NCBI GenBank assembly: GCA_026168455.1
Contig: CM047431.1
Coordinates: 44,643,466 to 44,707,465 of the forward strand
Direction: 5' to 3'
DNA: 64,000 nt
From: Theocolax elegans
Taxonomy: Eukaryota; Arthropoda; Insecta; Hymenoptera; Cerocephalidae
A program made the translations under genes and the position numbers. Positions 27,470 to 40,533 of this stretch are shown one piece after another (position 1 is the stretch's first letter; every line of letters starts with the position of its first letter). Under the pieces are notes generated by a model. It saw only the letters and a list, made by a program, of their open reading frames with translations. It made no database searches and was not told where the DNA came from.

Positions 27470-27830
27470 TACCGCGTTATAATAACGTTTCCGAGGGAGG
27501 AAAAACGCATCGGCGATCGCCTTCGAAGAAATTATCGAAAATTATGAGCGACCAGAATGAGAATGAGAATGAGAATGAGGAGGAGGTAGAAGCAGAGAGT
27601 GAGAGAGAGAGAGAGAGATACGAGAAATTGGTAGTCTAGCTACGGCGGATGATTGACAGGTGAAGGCCCCTCCCCATTTCCCAATCGGTTGGCTCCTGCG
27701 AGCTATAGGATAATCCGATGATTGGGGCCCGGTATTATCGTCGGCACGAAAGTGAAATGACCGGGGCGACAAGCTGGCGCTGACGCGCACCACTCGCCTT
27801 TTTTTCCTTTTTAATCTTCTTGCGACCAAC
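27470..27830. promoter_or_regulatory. candidate enhancer island with a perfect Exd/Hth composite site
   Basis: This GC-richer island is interrupted by (GAATGA)n and (GA)n runs at 27555-27618. TGATTGACAG at 27650-27659 equals the PBX/MEIS (Exd/Hth) composite consensus. GGATAATCC near 27708 is a K50-homeodomain (Otd/Bcd-type) core. In Drosophila an antennal ss enhancer is known to be bound by Hth/Exd and Dll, so such a site some 17 kb upstream of the ss start is suggestive. Enhancer function is inference. Confidence 0.35.
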
Positions 27831-28601
27831 CTGTCTTATTTCTCCGCTCGCCTATATTCTACGTATATATACATACCTGATATACAACACATTTTCCTTT
27901 TACATCCGAATCGAGTGACACACTTTTTATTATCCTCGTAATCCGAAATCATTTTTCTTTATACCTACATATATACATATATTTCAATGCAAAAGAAAAT
28001 GTATAACTTTTTTATCGCACGGTGCGTATATATAAATATGAGCTTTTAGTTATTGAAAGAAAATTTGAGGCGTTTTTGATCGTAATAATATCTTTTCGAG
28101 TATGGTCGCGGTAAAATATCTTATCATCTTATAGAAATTTTAGGACTTATGACTTTGCGTTCTCTTCACGATTTATATATATATAAACGAAAGTGTAGCG
28201 TGAATTAAAACTATTAAATAAATATTACAGGATGCGCCCAGAAAAGCTTTTACAAAATTATCGAACTGCATTGAAATCTTATTACAAATCTCTCCTAGAG
28301 TAACATTTCAGTTAATTTGACGGAAGTACTCGAATAAAATTAATAAAAATAGAACTTGAGTAATATTTAATGTAGCAGTTTTCACAATGTTTACTAGATT
28401 TAATATAGAGTATTCAACTAAAATCTTTATAACTCTGTTTCTTAAGAGCTTTAGTATAACTTTTACGTAAAATCTAAGTAATATTTTTTTCTCGTTCATA
28501 CGATTGATCATGATGCCTATTTATATTTAGCGAAGTTTCGAGGCTCATCCGCCATCATCAAGAAAGTATATAGCATTTCATTTACGAAACATTTATATAA
28601 A

Positions 28602-28980
28602 CAATATTTACCGACCGAGTCATCAATAGAGATGAAAAAATTATTCTGTTTAAATAAATAAGGAAAGTTGTGGAAAATAAAGATATCATTGCCCTTCCTT
28701 TAACTATTATCTATCATTGTGTCAAATTTCAAACAAAAATATTGTTGCGTTATAAAATGACATTGGAAGGAAATTTGACTTTTTGTCTGCTTCGCATGTT
28801 GCAAATCTGATAAATTTATCCTTCCAATGCCATTTTTGAACATTATTTTTTATTGAAATTTCACACGGTGATAGATAATAGTCAAAGTAAGGGCATTGAT
28901 GTATTTATCTTACACAATATGCCATATTTATTTAAACAGAATCATTTTTTCATCTCCATTACCTCGGTCTGTAAATATTG
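28602..28980. mobile_element. MITE related to the TTAA-flanked family (379 bp)
   Basis: The left arm CAATATTTACCGACCGAG and right arm CTCGGTCTGTAAATATTG are complementary and continue inward (ATAGAGATGAAAAAAT against ATTTTTTCATCTCCAT). The inner motifs GGGCAATGA-type, GGAAGGAAATTT and its complement are shared with 41135-41536. The outermost TTAA/GGGGATGT ends of that relative are not clear here, so this copy is probably terminally eroded. Confidence 0.75.
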
Positions 28981-31900
28981 AGTATCCCATCCCTTTCGAG
29001 AAGTCGCAATATTATTAGATATACTTACAATTTTCGTCAATAATTACATATACATTTGAGATTGTTGCCCTGACGCGCCGTTCTATATAACACAAAAAAA
29101 AACGATATTCTTATAGGGTACGAAACGCATAGCAGAAAAAGAAAACTCGTTTCATCACTTTATAAATAATGAAATACATTATTTTCTTGTTATATTATTC
29201 ATAGTGCGCTATATATTTGTTGAAATGTTTATAGATCATTCGAATAAATGATGAATCGTAACTTAATGCAATTCCTAGTAAACGAGCATTTATAAAATAC
29301 AATATTTATGCACACCCACTCTCTCTATCTCTCTCTCTCTCACACACACACACACACGCACGCACACATATACAAGAAGCAGGTCATTTTTTAAAATAGA
29401 CGCGATTAATGTATAAAATAATCAAAATTAGATTTCTAGGAAAATAATATGTATGAATTAATTCTTAATAGTAAACGAATTCATCAACGTTTTTACTGAA
29501 AAAGAAGAAGATACTAAGTTACATATACTCGAACGTTTACATAAAACCGAATCGGCTGAAATTGACAATTGACGATGTGACGATTGTCAGTCCAGGGTCA
29601 ATTCCATCAGAGCGTGTAGCTCACGCATCCTTCGTGTATATACGTGTATATGTGTGTGTATATATATATATACATACGTATAGTGATCGTTCCCCCTTTT
29701 TGTATATGTATATATATTCGAGGTAATCGTGGTGGTATATAAAAGTTACACGCGGCAACCCCCTTCCCCAAGTGCAATAAAACCAAAGCCAGCTCTCTGC
29801 TACTTTTATTGCAGAAGACCAATTCAATCGTGTTTGCGCATGTGGAAACAAAATTCAAATATGCCGTTTTATTTACACAATTTTTAACTCTTTTTACTTT
29901 CCTGCACACATTCATTTTTAATAACTTTTAAGGTTGGGTTCGTCTATCTGCGCGTTTTGAAGTTTACATTATATATGGTAATTGCGAATGGAACGTATTC
30001 GAAATTTGTTTATAAAGCGATTAAAAATGAAAATTTTTTTCATTCTTAACATCACACCGCGAATAATTAACGTATAATTTAGGTTGGTTCAACTATAATA
30101 CATATAGTATTAATCGACCGTGGTTTATAAAACTTTTTGGAACATTCGCGATCAAATAATTGAATACTATATACACAGAAAAGACGAAAAGACGTCTACG
30201 GTTAAAAATAAAAGTAAGATCGGAAGAAAAAAATAAAAGTCGTAGCAGTGGAGAAAAAAGTGCAATATAGCGTAGACTGCGTAGAAATGAAAGAAAGAGC
30301 GAAGCGAAGAAGAATATAAAAAGTGAAAGAAATAGAGACGGTAAAAAAGAGAGAAATACTATAAAAAGGATAGAACAGTAAAAGTAAAAGAGAGAAAGAG
30401 AGAGAGAGAGGGTAGGGAGTGAAATGAAGAAACGGAAAAGGAGAAGAAACGAAATACACGATGAGGGACGAGAGCGAATGCGCCAGACGTTAAACTGCGT
30501 TGTTTGGTTTCTCTTCAAATTTATGCGGACTTGTCTACCTCGCTTTCTGTGCATACCCGAGACTTCATGCAATTAATGTGCGCAGTTCGTTATGTTACCT
30601 GTTTTTGCTAGAAAATAAACCAAATTTTGGTATAATCTTTAATTGCATCCGATCCCTTAATAGATGTGTCATGTACTTTGCTACGAAATGTCTATGAAAA
30701 GTATATAGTATGTTAATAACATAAATGAAACATATTTTCGGTATTCTGTATTAAATATAAAATGACCGGGGATGTGATACCTAAATTACACCGATCTACC
30801 TAGAGAATCCCGAAAATTTTAAAACCTAATCATATAAGAAAAATCTGAAAAAAATTACAGATACTGTTCAAACCAAATAAAATAGCGTAACAGAGAGATT
30901 TTCACGAAATAGTTATTAATTAATTAATCATACGTAAATAACTATTTTTGGTCGGTAATATATAGCTGTAAAACAATGATTCATAGTTGCCTAAAAATAT
31001 CGATCATTAAAGAAATTTCAAAAAAATTCACGGGTTATCTCCAAAAGAAACACAACACCATTATAGAACTTTTTTTTCGATAAATTGAATTTCTCGTTTA
31101 ATAAAAAATTAATAATTTTCTGTTTTCTGGGGTTCACATCTAGTTCTGATAGGTACATCAATTAATTAGTCGAATCAGTCACTCGACTACACATATATTG
31201 TTTCCGCTTTATACACAATGTTTCTAAACACTTATACATGATTTTCTGATTTCGGAATCGAATTCGCCGAATAAATAGGTTTGATCCCTGTTTCAATAGC
31301 TTCTCGATAAAAATATACATTCATAAGATTGAAAGTATAGTTTGCAAATTCACAAGTTTTATCTAACAGGCAATCTAATAAACGAGTGAGCACATCGCAA
31401 AAAGTAAAATGACTTTTTTTTTATATAGTTATAACCATTTGAATTTATTTTCCCCAGATCCGTCAAAAATATATATATACAAATTTTACGTCATCCTGAT
31501 CGCAAGAGTATATTTTAATAAAAATTAACGTTCAGTATAAAATGTCTGATTAAAAATGACTGTATTACTATATGGAAAATTTAAAACATAAGTATTAATG
31601 TTTCTTATTTTGTTAGTTGGTCCAACTGTTGCCTAGGGTACTATAATATTTTTTTATTTTTAAAAATAGTCAATTACGATATATGCGCATAAGTTGCCGA
31701 TGTACAATGTATGTGTATCCTCTAAGTATTAACAAAGACAAATTAATTAATTATCGTTAATTTTGTTTCCTACCAATAATCCAAGGAAATAATCCAAATC
31801 ACCTAATGACGCGTTCACTCAACAATACCAAAAATCACTCTACTATTTGAGCACTGCACGGATACAGCAGTCTGCTCTCCCCTCAACGAAATAATGTATC

Positions 31901-32980
31901 GCCTAAAATTTCATCCCCAAAACGAAAACATCGCAACGTAAGTCGCAGAAAAAATATATATATATATTCACAAACACATGCGCGCGCACACACACACACA
32001 CCCACACATATATGTATATATGTATATATGAAGAAAAAATAAGCTTGGACCAATTATCGTCTCGGTTTTATTTGGTCCTGGCGAATCTCGCGCTAACAAA
32101 AGCGAAGCTGGACACAAAGCCCAAAGAATTGCGTTCGCGGTTACTTTGGCCGGATGTTTCCCAGAGAGAAACCTTCTCTTCTTCATTATTTACTCGTTTT
32201 CTCAAATGTACGTTTTTTTTTTCACTTTTTTTAAAGAACGGCGATTTTTTTCCCGTTGGATCTCGAGCGAGCGAGCGTTGGGGAAATCGGGAGCGCTCGC
32301 TTCCTCTTGATCGTTGTTAACGTCGAGCATTTATATGGATGACTTTACAAAGATTTTCGAACTACGATCGGATAGTAAGAATTCTAATCGACCACCACGT
32401 AAAGGTATTGTACAACATCCAATACTTAAGTTTAAAAACAATAACAACAACAACAAATGTGCATTATAAAATGAATTATTTACCCAGGTAGGAAACAAAA
32501 GCGTGGATGATATACCCCATAAAAACCCGCGGGGTTCTTCGAATCGTACGTGAGAGAGAGAGAGAGAGAGAGGTGAGGCAAGTCAGGACGATTTACTCAC
32601 AAATTGCCTCGACTATTGCTCTTTCTTTGCCGGTCTCGAGCTTTATCCCGGGGCCAAATTACGTCTACACGCAAGAAAAGACAACCGAGACGTCCGTCGA
32701 ACTTGTTCCACTAAGAAAACCAAAATGTGGAGAATATATATATATGTTCGCTTGACCGACTCTATTCGCGATCTTGCTTATTTCTTTTTCGTTATTATCT
32801 CCCCCTCCCCCCTCTCCCTTCTCACCCTCAAATATTTACTGTATTTTACCTTATTTTCTCAAATTTCGATCGAATAATATTTTTTTTTTTTTGACTCGAC
32901 GGGATGGATTATGTATTCGAAAATATTGAGCGTTATCCGTCCTGCATGGAGAAAAAGTTATAGGAAATATATATGTATAT
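28981..32980. other. non-coding stretch, no gene supported
   Basis: It is AT-rich, with CA/CT runs at 29320-29360 and purine-rich tracts at 30200-30480 that read as serine/leucine-rich spurious frames. A patch of ordinary complexity at 32040-32320 shows no convincing coding signal. (GA)n lies at 32552-32571. Confidence 0.5.
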
Positions 32981-33976
32981 GGGGTATTCCACGTGAAGTG
33001 GTCCGATCAAAATTTTAAAATGCACCAAATTTTCGGTACACTTTGCAAATGTTTTTCAGAATACAGAAAAAAATTTTTAGGTACTGGAATCTATTTGCTC
33101 AAAAGTTATTCTAACCTCAAAAAGTGAATTTTTCCATATTTTTTTCAACACCAGCTGGGTTTACCGCTATATAACTCAAAATCTATCAACTTTTACTATA
33201 GAACATTATATGTAACATTCGTTGCTAATTATATCTAGAATTTATTCTTCTGGGTTAGAATTTCTAATCTCAAGGTCAATGTTACATAAACTACATGTCA
33301 ATATTCAACTTGAAAAAAGTGCAAGTGCGCCACCTTTGATTTTTTCATCCAAAAGTCTAAAAGAAAGCTTGGAGCAATACCTTTCAAATGGTCTGTAGCA
33401 TTTTTATGGCCTCCAATTCTGTAAAAAGTTATGACAATTTAAAGAAACACAAAATTTTTTTAAAAATTTATATGGGAATTACCATGTTAATTTTTGTGAA
33501 TTTTTTGTCTTTCTTTAAATTGTCATAACTTTTTACAGAATTGGAGGCCATAAAAATGCTACAGACCATTTGAAAGGTATTGCTCCAAGCTTTCTTTTAG
33601 ACTTTTGGATGAAAAAATCAAAGGTGGCGCACTTGCACTTTTTTCAAGTTGAATATTGACATGTAGTTTATGTAACATTGACCTTGAGATTAGAAATTCT
33701 AACCCAGAAGAATAAATTCTAGATATAATTAGCAACGAATGTTACATATAATGTTCTATAGTAAAAGTTGATAGATTTTGAGTTATATAGCGGTAAACCC
33801 AGCTGGTGTTGAAAAAAATATGGAAAAATTCACTTTTTGAGGTTAGAATAACTTTTGAGCAAATAGATTCCAGTACCTAAAAATTTTTTTCTGTATTCTG
33901 AAAAACATTTGCAAAGTGTACCGAAAATTTGGTGCATTTTAAAATTTTGATCGGACCACTTCACGTGGAATACCCC
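32981..33976. mobile_element. foldback element family B, copy 1 (996 bp, almost perfect hairpin)
   Basis: The left end GGGGTATTCCACGTGAAG is exactly inverted at the right. The arms of about 490 bp are nearly identical inverted repeats meeting near 33478. The ends resemble family A (GGG-TATT-CACGT-AAGTGGT-CGAT-AAAATTTTAAA), so A and B are likely subfamilies. The element is non-coding and TATATA lies on both flanks. A half copy occurs at 60241-60760. Confidence 0.9.
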
Positions 33977-34420
33977 ATATATATTGTGTAATCAAGAAAT
34001 ATACTCGACAATTATTGTACCTAAAAATCGCTATGTTTTGTAGGAAAATATAGTACGTATTTATTAATATTTACTGCCATACTATGTTAATTTTCTCAAA
34101 AATTGTAGTTTTATAATTTGCCAAGTATACCTATATATAATATGTGTCTCGATTACTCATTGATTAACATTCTCATTTTTCTGTTAAAACACCTTTTTAA
34201 TTCAAGACGTTAGAGATTAATTTTTTTATACATATTCTTTTAATAAATAAAATATATACATATATATAGGTATATACGTCAAATGTAATAAAGTAATAAT
34301 TAATATTACTTCTAATTATTTTTTGGTAATGCGAAATTTCTTTCCTCGTAAAGTTATCATCATTGTTGAATGACGAAGCGAATATATATGATCCAATGCC
34401 ATCGCATACGAGTGTGATGT
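33977..34420. other. AT-rich spacer between foldback B and the triplication
   Basis: AT-rich with TA microsatellites. Nothing recognised. Confidence 0.5.
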
Positions 34421-36992
34421 ATATATATATGTATATATTATATGTGGAATTATCTACTTTGTTCGACATTATAACCAATCGTAGAATATTTTTCTAAAAA
34501 GCTATAAATTTGCAGCTTTTGTCGTTTATTTAAGTATACAGCTGCTTCGAACGTTTTAACGTATATAACCTCACACTTCTCGTCAACGCTTTAAACAAAT
34601 CATTTTTGACGAATTGTATCGACCCTGATGGATAATTGTTTAACTTTTAGGATTAATTTTAGCTTATAATCTAACTGGAATTACACCGATAATAATTTCT
34701 ACTAATTGGCTAATTTGATATATTAGTTTATATATATAGATAATTTTTTCTAAAAATAAATATTCACCATATCGTGTAAAATGAATGAAATGCATAAGTA
34801 ATTCATACTAATTACATACGTTATTTTTATAATGTTAATTAAATATTGCAAAATTGTATACCATACAAATTTACGGAGTCTCTTTGTTAAAAAAGTTATA
34901 AATATGTGTATTGGTGTGTTGAAAATATATTTATAATCCATATATATTTAATTATAAGCTATTGTATAAATTATTTTTTATTCAATATAACATCGGTTAT
35001 TTAAACTCCGCAAAATTCTATTGAGGAAATGAAATCGATTTGTACGTGTTTATCAAAATATTAGATGATATCGTCAAAAATTAGCTAATCATCATCTAAA
35101 AATGCATCACGGTATGTTCATCATCGAAATGCCATATTTATAAAAAAAAAGGTAAATATTTACATTTTGTATATTTTAAAGGTAAAGAAGCGTCATCGAT
35201 TATTGACTCTCGTTATTGAATTTCACAGCGTGGACACAACAGTCTTTATATATACTACAGTAGTATACATATATATATGTATATATTATATGTGGAATTA
35301 TCTACTTTGTTCGACATTATAACCAATCGTAGAATATTTTTCTAAAAAGCTATAAATTTGCAGCTTTTGTCGTTTATTTAAGTATACAGCTGCTTCGAAC
35401 GTTTTAACGTATATAACCTCACACTTCTCGTCAACGCTTTAACAAATCATTTTTGACGAATTGTATCGACCCTGATGGATAATTGTTTAACTTTTTAGGA
35501 TTAATTTAGCTTATAATCATAACTGAATTACACCGATAATAATTTCTACTAATTGGCTAATTTGATATATTAGTTTATATATATAGATAATTTTTTCTAA
35601 AAATAAATATTCACCATATCGTGTAAAATGAATGAAAATGCATAAAGTAATTCATACTAATTACATACGTTAATTTTTATAATGTTAATTAAATATTGCA
35701 AAATTGTATACCATACAAATTTACGAGTCTCTTTGTTAAAAAAAAGTTATAAATATGTGTAATTGGTGTGTTGAAAAATATATTTATATCCATATATATG
35801 TAATTATAAGCTATTGTATAAATTATTTTTATTCAATATAACATTCGGTTATTTAAACTCGCAAATTCTATTGAGGAAATGAAATCGATTTGTACGTGTT
35901 TATCAAAATATTAGATGATATCGTCAAAAATTAGCTAATCATCATCTAAAAATGCATCACGGTATGTTCATCATCGAAATGCCATATTTATAAAAAAAAA
36001 GGTAAATATTTACATTTTGTATATTTTAAAGGTAAAGAAGCGTCATCGATTATTGACTCTCGTTATTGAATTTCACAGCGTGGACACAACAGTCTTTATA
36101 TATACTACAGTAGTATACATATATATATGTATATATTATATGTGGAATTATCTACTTTGTTCGACATTATAACCAATCGTAGAATATTTTTCTAAAAAGC
36201 TATAAATTTGCAGCTTTTGTCGTTTATTTAAGTATACAGCTGCTTCGAACGTTTTAACGTATATACTTGTCAAACGTATATATAACCTCACACTTCTCGT
36301 CAACGCTTTAACAAATCATTTTTGACGAATTGTATCGACCCTGATGGATAATTGTTTAACTTTTTAGGATTAATTTAGCTTATAATCATAACTGAATTAC
36401 ACCGATAATAATTTCTACTAATTGTCTAATTTGATATATTAGTTTATATATATATAATTTTTTCTAAAAATAAATATTCACCATATCGTGTAAAATGAAT
36501 GAAAATGCATAAAGTAATTCATACTAATTACATACGTTAATTTTTATAATGTTAATTAAATATTGCAAAATTGTATACCATACAAATTACGAGTCTCTTT
36601 GTTAAAAAAAAGTTATAAATATGTGTAATTGGTGTGTTGAAAAATATATTTATATCCATATATATGTAATTATAAGCTATTGTATAAATTATTTTTATTC
36701 AATATAACATTCGGTTATTTAAACTCGCAAATTCTATTGAGGAAATGAAATCGATTTGTACGTGTTTATCAAAATATTAGATGATATCGTCAAAAATTAG
36801 CTAATCATCATCTAAAAATGCATCACGGTATGTTCATCATCGAAATGCCATATTTATAAAAAAAAAGGTAAATATTTACATTTTGTATATTTTAAAGGTA
36901 AAGAAGCGTCATCGATTATTGACTCTCGTTATTGAATTTCACAGCGTGGACACAACAGTCTTTATATATACTACAGTAGTATACATATATTA
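34421..36992. repeat. tandem triplication, ~850-bp unit
   Basis: TGTGGAATTATCTACTTTG occurs at 34443, 35291 and 36141, and the following 800 bp repeat with only small indels. Copy 3 has a short extra ACTTGTCAAACGTATAT near 36264. Copies 2 and 3 are more alike than copy 1. No ORF is conserved across units. It is a young satellite-like array or an assembly-level repeat. Confidence 0.9.
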
Positions 36993-37009
36993 TATGTATA
37001 GGAACAGCA

Positions 37010-37234
37010 TCGAAAGATAAAAAGTAAAAATGTCGGGGATCTAAAATGAATAAGGGTGAGGAGATGTAGTAGATATATAAACATAGGGATTAAAAAGTAT
37101 AAGGGCGTTATCGAAATCCCTTATCGTTCGCGTGGGGTCAACCCGAGGGAAGATGGCGGCCGATAGAAAGGTGTCGTCGAGTTTTTCTCGTCCGAGACAG
37201 CCCGAGTGACGAGTCGCTCGATGGCGGGGGAAAC

Positions 37235-37272
<38 letters not shown>

Positions 37273-37330
37273 CGGGGGTAATTGCTTTGACAACGCGGAC
37301 CTAAGCTCCTCCCTTTTTCTCCTTCGAGCC
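37010..37330. promoter_or_regulatory. GC-richer island with two YY1/Pho-type motifs and a 38-bp GAGA tract
   Basis: AAGATGGCGGCC at 37150 matches the YY1/Pho consensus, GATGGCGGGG near 37219 carries a second ATGGC core, and an uninterrupted GA run lies at 37232-37269. Pho plus GAGA-factor sites are hallmarks of Polycomb response elements. That function is inferred from motifs alone. Confidence 0.3.
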
Positions 37331-37740
37331 TCTTGCCCAAACGTTTATTTCGTTCGTGTTTGTATATATGTGCATGCCTCGAACGGTGCATATACGCACG
37401 TACACACCTCCATACGCGTTACACACCTATATATATATACAATTTTGTACATACGTCTATATACATGTGGATTTTTTTTCACCACGAAAACCATTGCGTT
37501 TAGAAAATTGTTTGAGATAAAGGTTACGGCTGCATATGTGTACGCCTTTATCGTTCTTTCTTTTATTTCGATCGTTTCGGTTTAGCGTTTTCGCGATTAT
37601 TTCTCGTTGATCTATTAAGTTATTATATGTATATATATATAAAGTATAGTATAATATGTGCATTATTCTGTATTTTCTTTTTTTTTCTGCGTTTATTATT
37701 GATTGATTATTTTCTCGAAGTTATGAAAACATGGTTTTAG

Positions 37741-38085
37741 CTAGAATATATGTATGTATGATAACTGTATGCATTTATTATGCCTGGTTCTTGAATTTTT
37801 AAGCAAAAATATATTTAGGATTATACTGTTAATATTTATATCAAGGGGCGCGCTCGCGCTTCCGACGCAAGTATGGGATGCACGATTTATAACCTTATAT
37901 TCAGCTAACCCGCTTTGCGTATTTTTTAGTGTAGATACTTTTTCATTGTTTAACCAATGTTTAGTCGAAAATTGGTAAGATACTCCAGACACCTGTAGTT
38001 GTGTATCTTTAATAAATTTTATTGAATCTTGAAATGTTTTGCATTGTATTTCTAAAACACCATAGGCAGATCTGATAAGTGCCAT
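37741..38085 (-). pseudogene. possible decayed coding fragment of unknown family
   Basis: A 114-residue open frame has fairly balanced composition (for example YGVLEIQCKTF, YQFSTKHWLNNE), unlike the microsatellite-driven frames nearby, and the DNA here contains a CpG-bearing patch (GGGGCGCGCTCGCGCTTCC near 37845). The GVLEIQCK segment faintly recalls the catalytic strand of YqaJ-type nucleases, but the match is too weak to assign. No splice sites or neighbouring coding pieces were found. It may be a transposon relic or chance. Confidence 0.2.
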
Positions 38086-38879
38086 AAGTTTATTTCCGAT
38101 CGGAAAATTTGGGAGTAGAAAATTAAAGGTTCAAATCTTCGGAGAGATATAATTTTTTTTATATTTTAAGTAAATTAAATGACATAAATTTGTAATGAAA
38201 AATCGATAACTTTTTAATAAAATTTAAATAATTTTTGTAGTTGAAATCTATAGCAAAACCATGGATTCTGCTCATTAGCCATGATTTTTACTCGTTTTTC
38301 CCATGACTATGCAAGTAAATTTTTTGCCATGATTTTCCCATGAAATTTTTTAGATTTTATAGATTATCCCACTATATTAAGACTGTAAAAGTCGAAAGGT
38401 ACATAAAAAGATTTTAAAAATTCTTATGTTTTATAAGGAAATGTACCTATAAAGATTTATTAATATTTACTATATGTACATCTGTTCTTTTTCCCAAAAA
38501 TTGTAGTAAATTTTCCCTAAAATATAGGAATTTTGGAAATTCAGAATAAGTTATATATTTAACGTCTATTAATCGACACCTTTTTTTTGTATTTACGAAT
38601 AATATAGACTGCATCATCATGAATAATTTGAATGAAATTTTATTGTATATTTACGTTGTCTATCGCCGGTGCTTCTAACTTTCAGTTATATATATACGTA
38701 TTCTGTGCGTATACATTCTACAATTAAGATAGGATATTGCACGCATAAAAAAAGAAAGAACGTCATCCTTGTAAAAATATGTATAGCATCGTGCAGTCGC
38801 GAGCCATTGAAAAATTGTATATCCAATCCAGAAACGATCTCAGATGTGTACACTTGAATTGTATCTACGTATATATAAG

Positions 38880-38934
38880 GATCAGCGATGTAACGCCCGC
38901 GTCGATGTCTCTGTGTATTTGTCTCATTTTCTCC

Positions 38935-38980
<46 letters not shown>

Positions 38981-39150
38981 GGGCAGCGCGACACCCCGCA
39001 ATTACGACTCGGTCGATTTGCCCGCGCCATCTTTGCGATAGACCGCAATTTCGCTGTTTGCTCGCTCGTTAAAATTGTACCGTTTCCATTGGCTCGGACG
39101 ATCGTGCTCGATGCTTTTCTCGTCGTTACGGCGCCGCCCGACGTGGAATT
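38880..39150. promoter_or_regulatory. GC-richer island with a (CT)n tract and a YY1/Pho-type motif
   Basis: A CT run at 38935-38973 is followed by balanced, CpG-bearing sequence. GCGCCATCTTTG near 39026 is an inverted AAGATGGCG-type YY1/Pho site. The combination repeats that at 37010-37330. A regulatory role is inference. Confidence 0.3.
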
Positions 39151-40227
39151 TACAACAATTTAACTACAAGTACACGAACATATACGCGTATGTATACATC
39201 TGCATATTGAAAGTACGTATATATGTTATCGTATATATGTTATTGCACACGATCGTTTTCCAAAAAGGTACAATTATGCGTATACCCGTCTTTTTGTTGG
39301 GTATACTAATTGAAATGTGATTTGTTGGCTTGGTTTACCATAGAATTTATTATATGTATTGCATCGAGCTATTGTAAACTCCTGTATGTGCGTGCACGGT
39401 GATAGAGACATCGAATGTATAAATATAATAAGTATATCGTTTTGACATTTACCTGCGCACATTTTACTTTTCGTGTATTGTGAATGGGTTTGAAAATACA
39501 CTATATCGTATATATACCTTGACGGCACAAATTTCCATATACGCATACGGAGAAAAAGATTGTAGTAAGAGTTACTATTTTTTATGGAAAATTTTTGTCA
39601 TTAAGTAAATTTGTTTTAATTCTTCTGTTTGTAAACAAAACGTCCTCGTGGGTTGATATAATTAAATCCTGTATTTTTAGTTTTTCACTACTAAATAGCT
39701 AATAATTTTAGTCATTTTTCGTTAATACCACGAACATGCATATATATATATATATATACGTTTCTTATCGCCCTCAAAACTCGCAAATCGCGCGACATTT
39801 TTTGCTCATCTTTTTAGATTTTTCCTAACCGATGGAAGCTATATTATAAGTGTGAATAATTGAATGTTTTAGTTTCTAAGCATTCAAAATATAAAATGTT
39901 TTCATTATAACATTTTATGTCATGTTAATATAATATACACGCTATCCGACTAAGAAGTGGGAGGTTTGTCGATTGGTATTATTTATTGGCTTATATTTCT
40001 TTACGAATGCTGACCAATAATATATCACCTATATTTTATGATTTCTTTCAGACATTTTGTACAATAAAATCGACGTAACATCGGTTTAACCCTTTGTTTA
40101 AGAGTTACCGTTTTTCATTTTTATCAATAACTAAAAAAGTTTATGAGGTATTTTACAAATTAATTTAGTATGTATGAAGAATAGTGCAGAACTGCAATTC
40201 TAATGCAACATAACCGGAATAAGCCTG

Positions 40228-40533
40228 AATAAGTGCTGTTTTTAATTTTTATTGATAACTAAACCACTTTTTGGGGAATTTTTGGACCAGAGCCCTATTC
40301 TATGTACTAATATAAGTATAATCTTTCAAATTTTGGTGTAAATTCATTGCAATATTTTTTATGCAACATAACCTGATTATTGTAAATTACAGTCTCGCAC
40401 TATTTTTCGTAAATACTCCATGAATTGTCACCAAAATTTAAAAGATTAGTTATATTAGTACATAAAATGGGGTTCTGATTCAAAGATTCCCCAAAAACTG
40501 GTTCAGTTATAGATAGATATAAATTAAAAACTG
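40228..40533. repeat. ~306-bp imperfect hairpin (MITE-like)
   Basis: GCTGTTTTTAATTTTTAT on the left matches AAATTAAAAACTG on the right. Inner blocks TTTTTGGGGAATTTTTGGA and TCCCCAAAAACTGG also pair, as do CAAATTTTGGTG and CACCAAAATTT. No ORF is present. Confidence 0.75.

Noticed and set aside
30093..30572. 159-residue Ser/Leu/Phe-rich open frame on the minus strand
   Set aside because: It is produced by a long purine tract on the plus strand. Composition is repetitive and there is no splice or family support.
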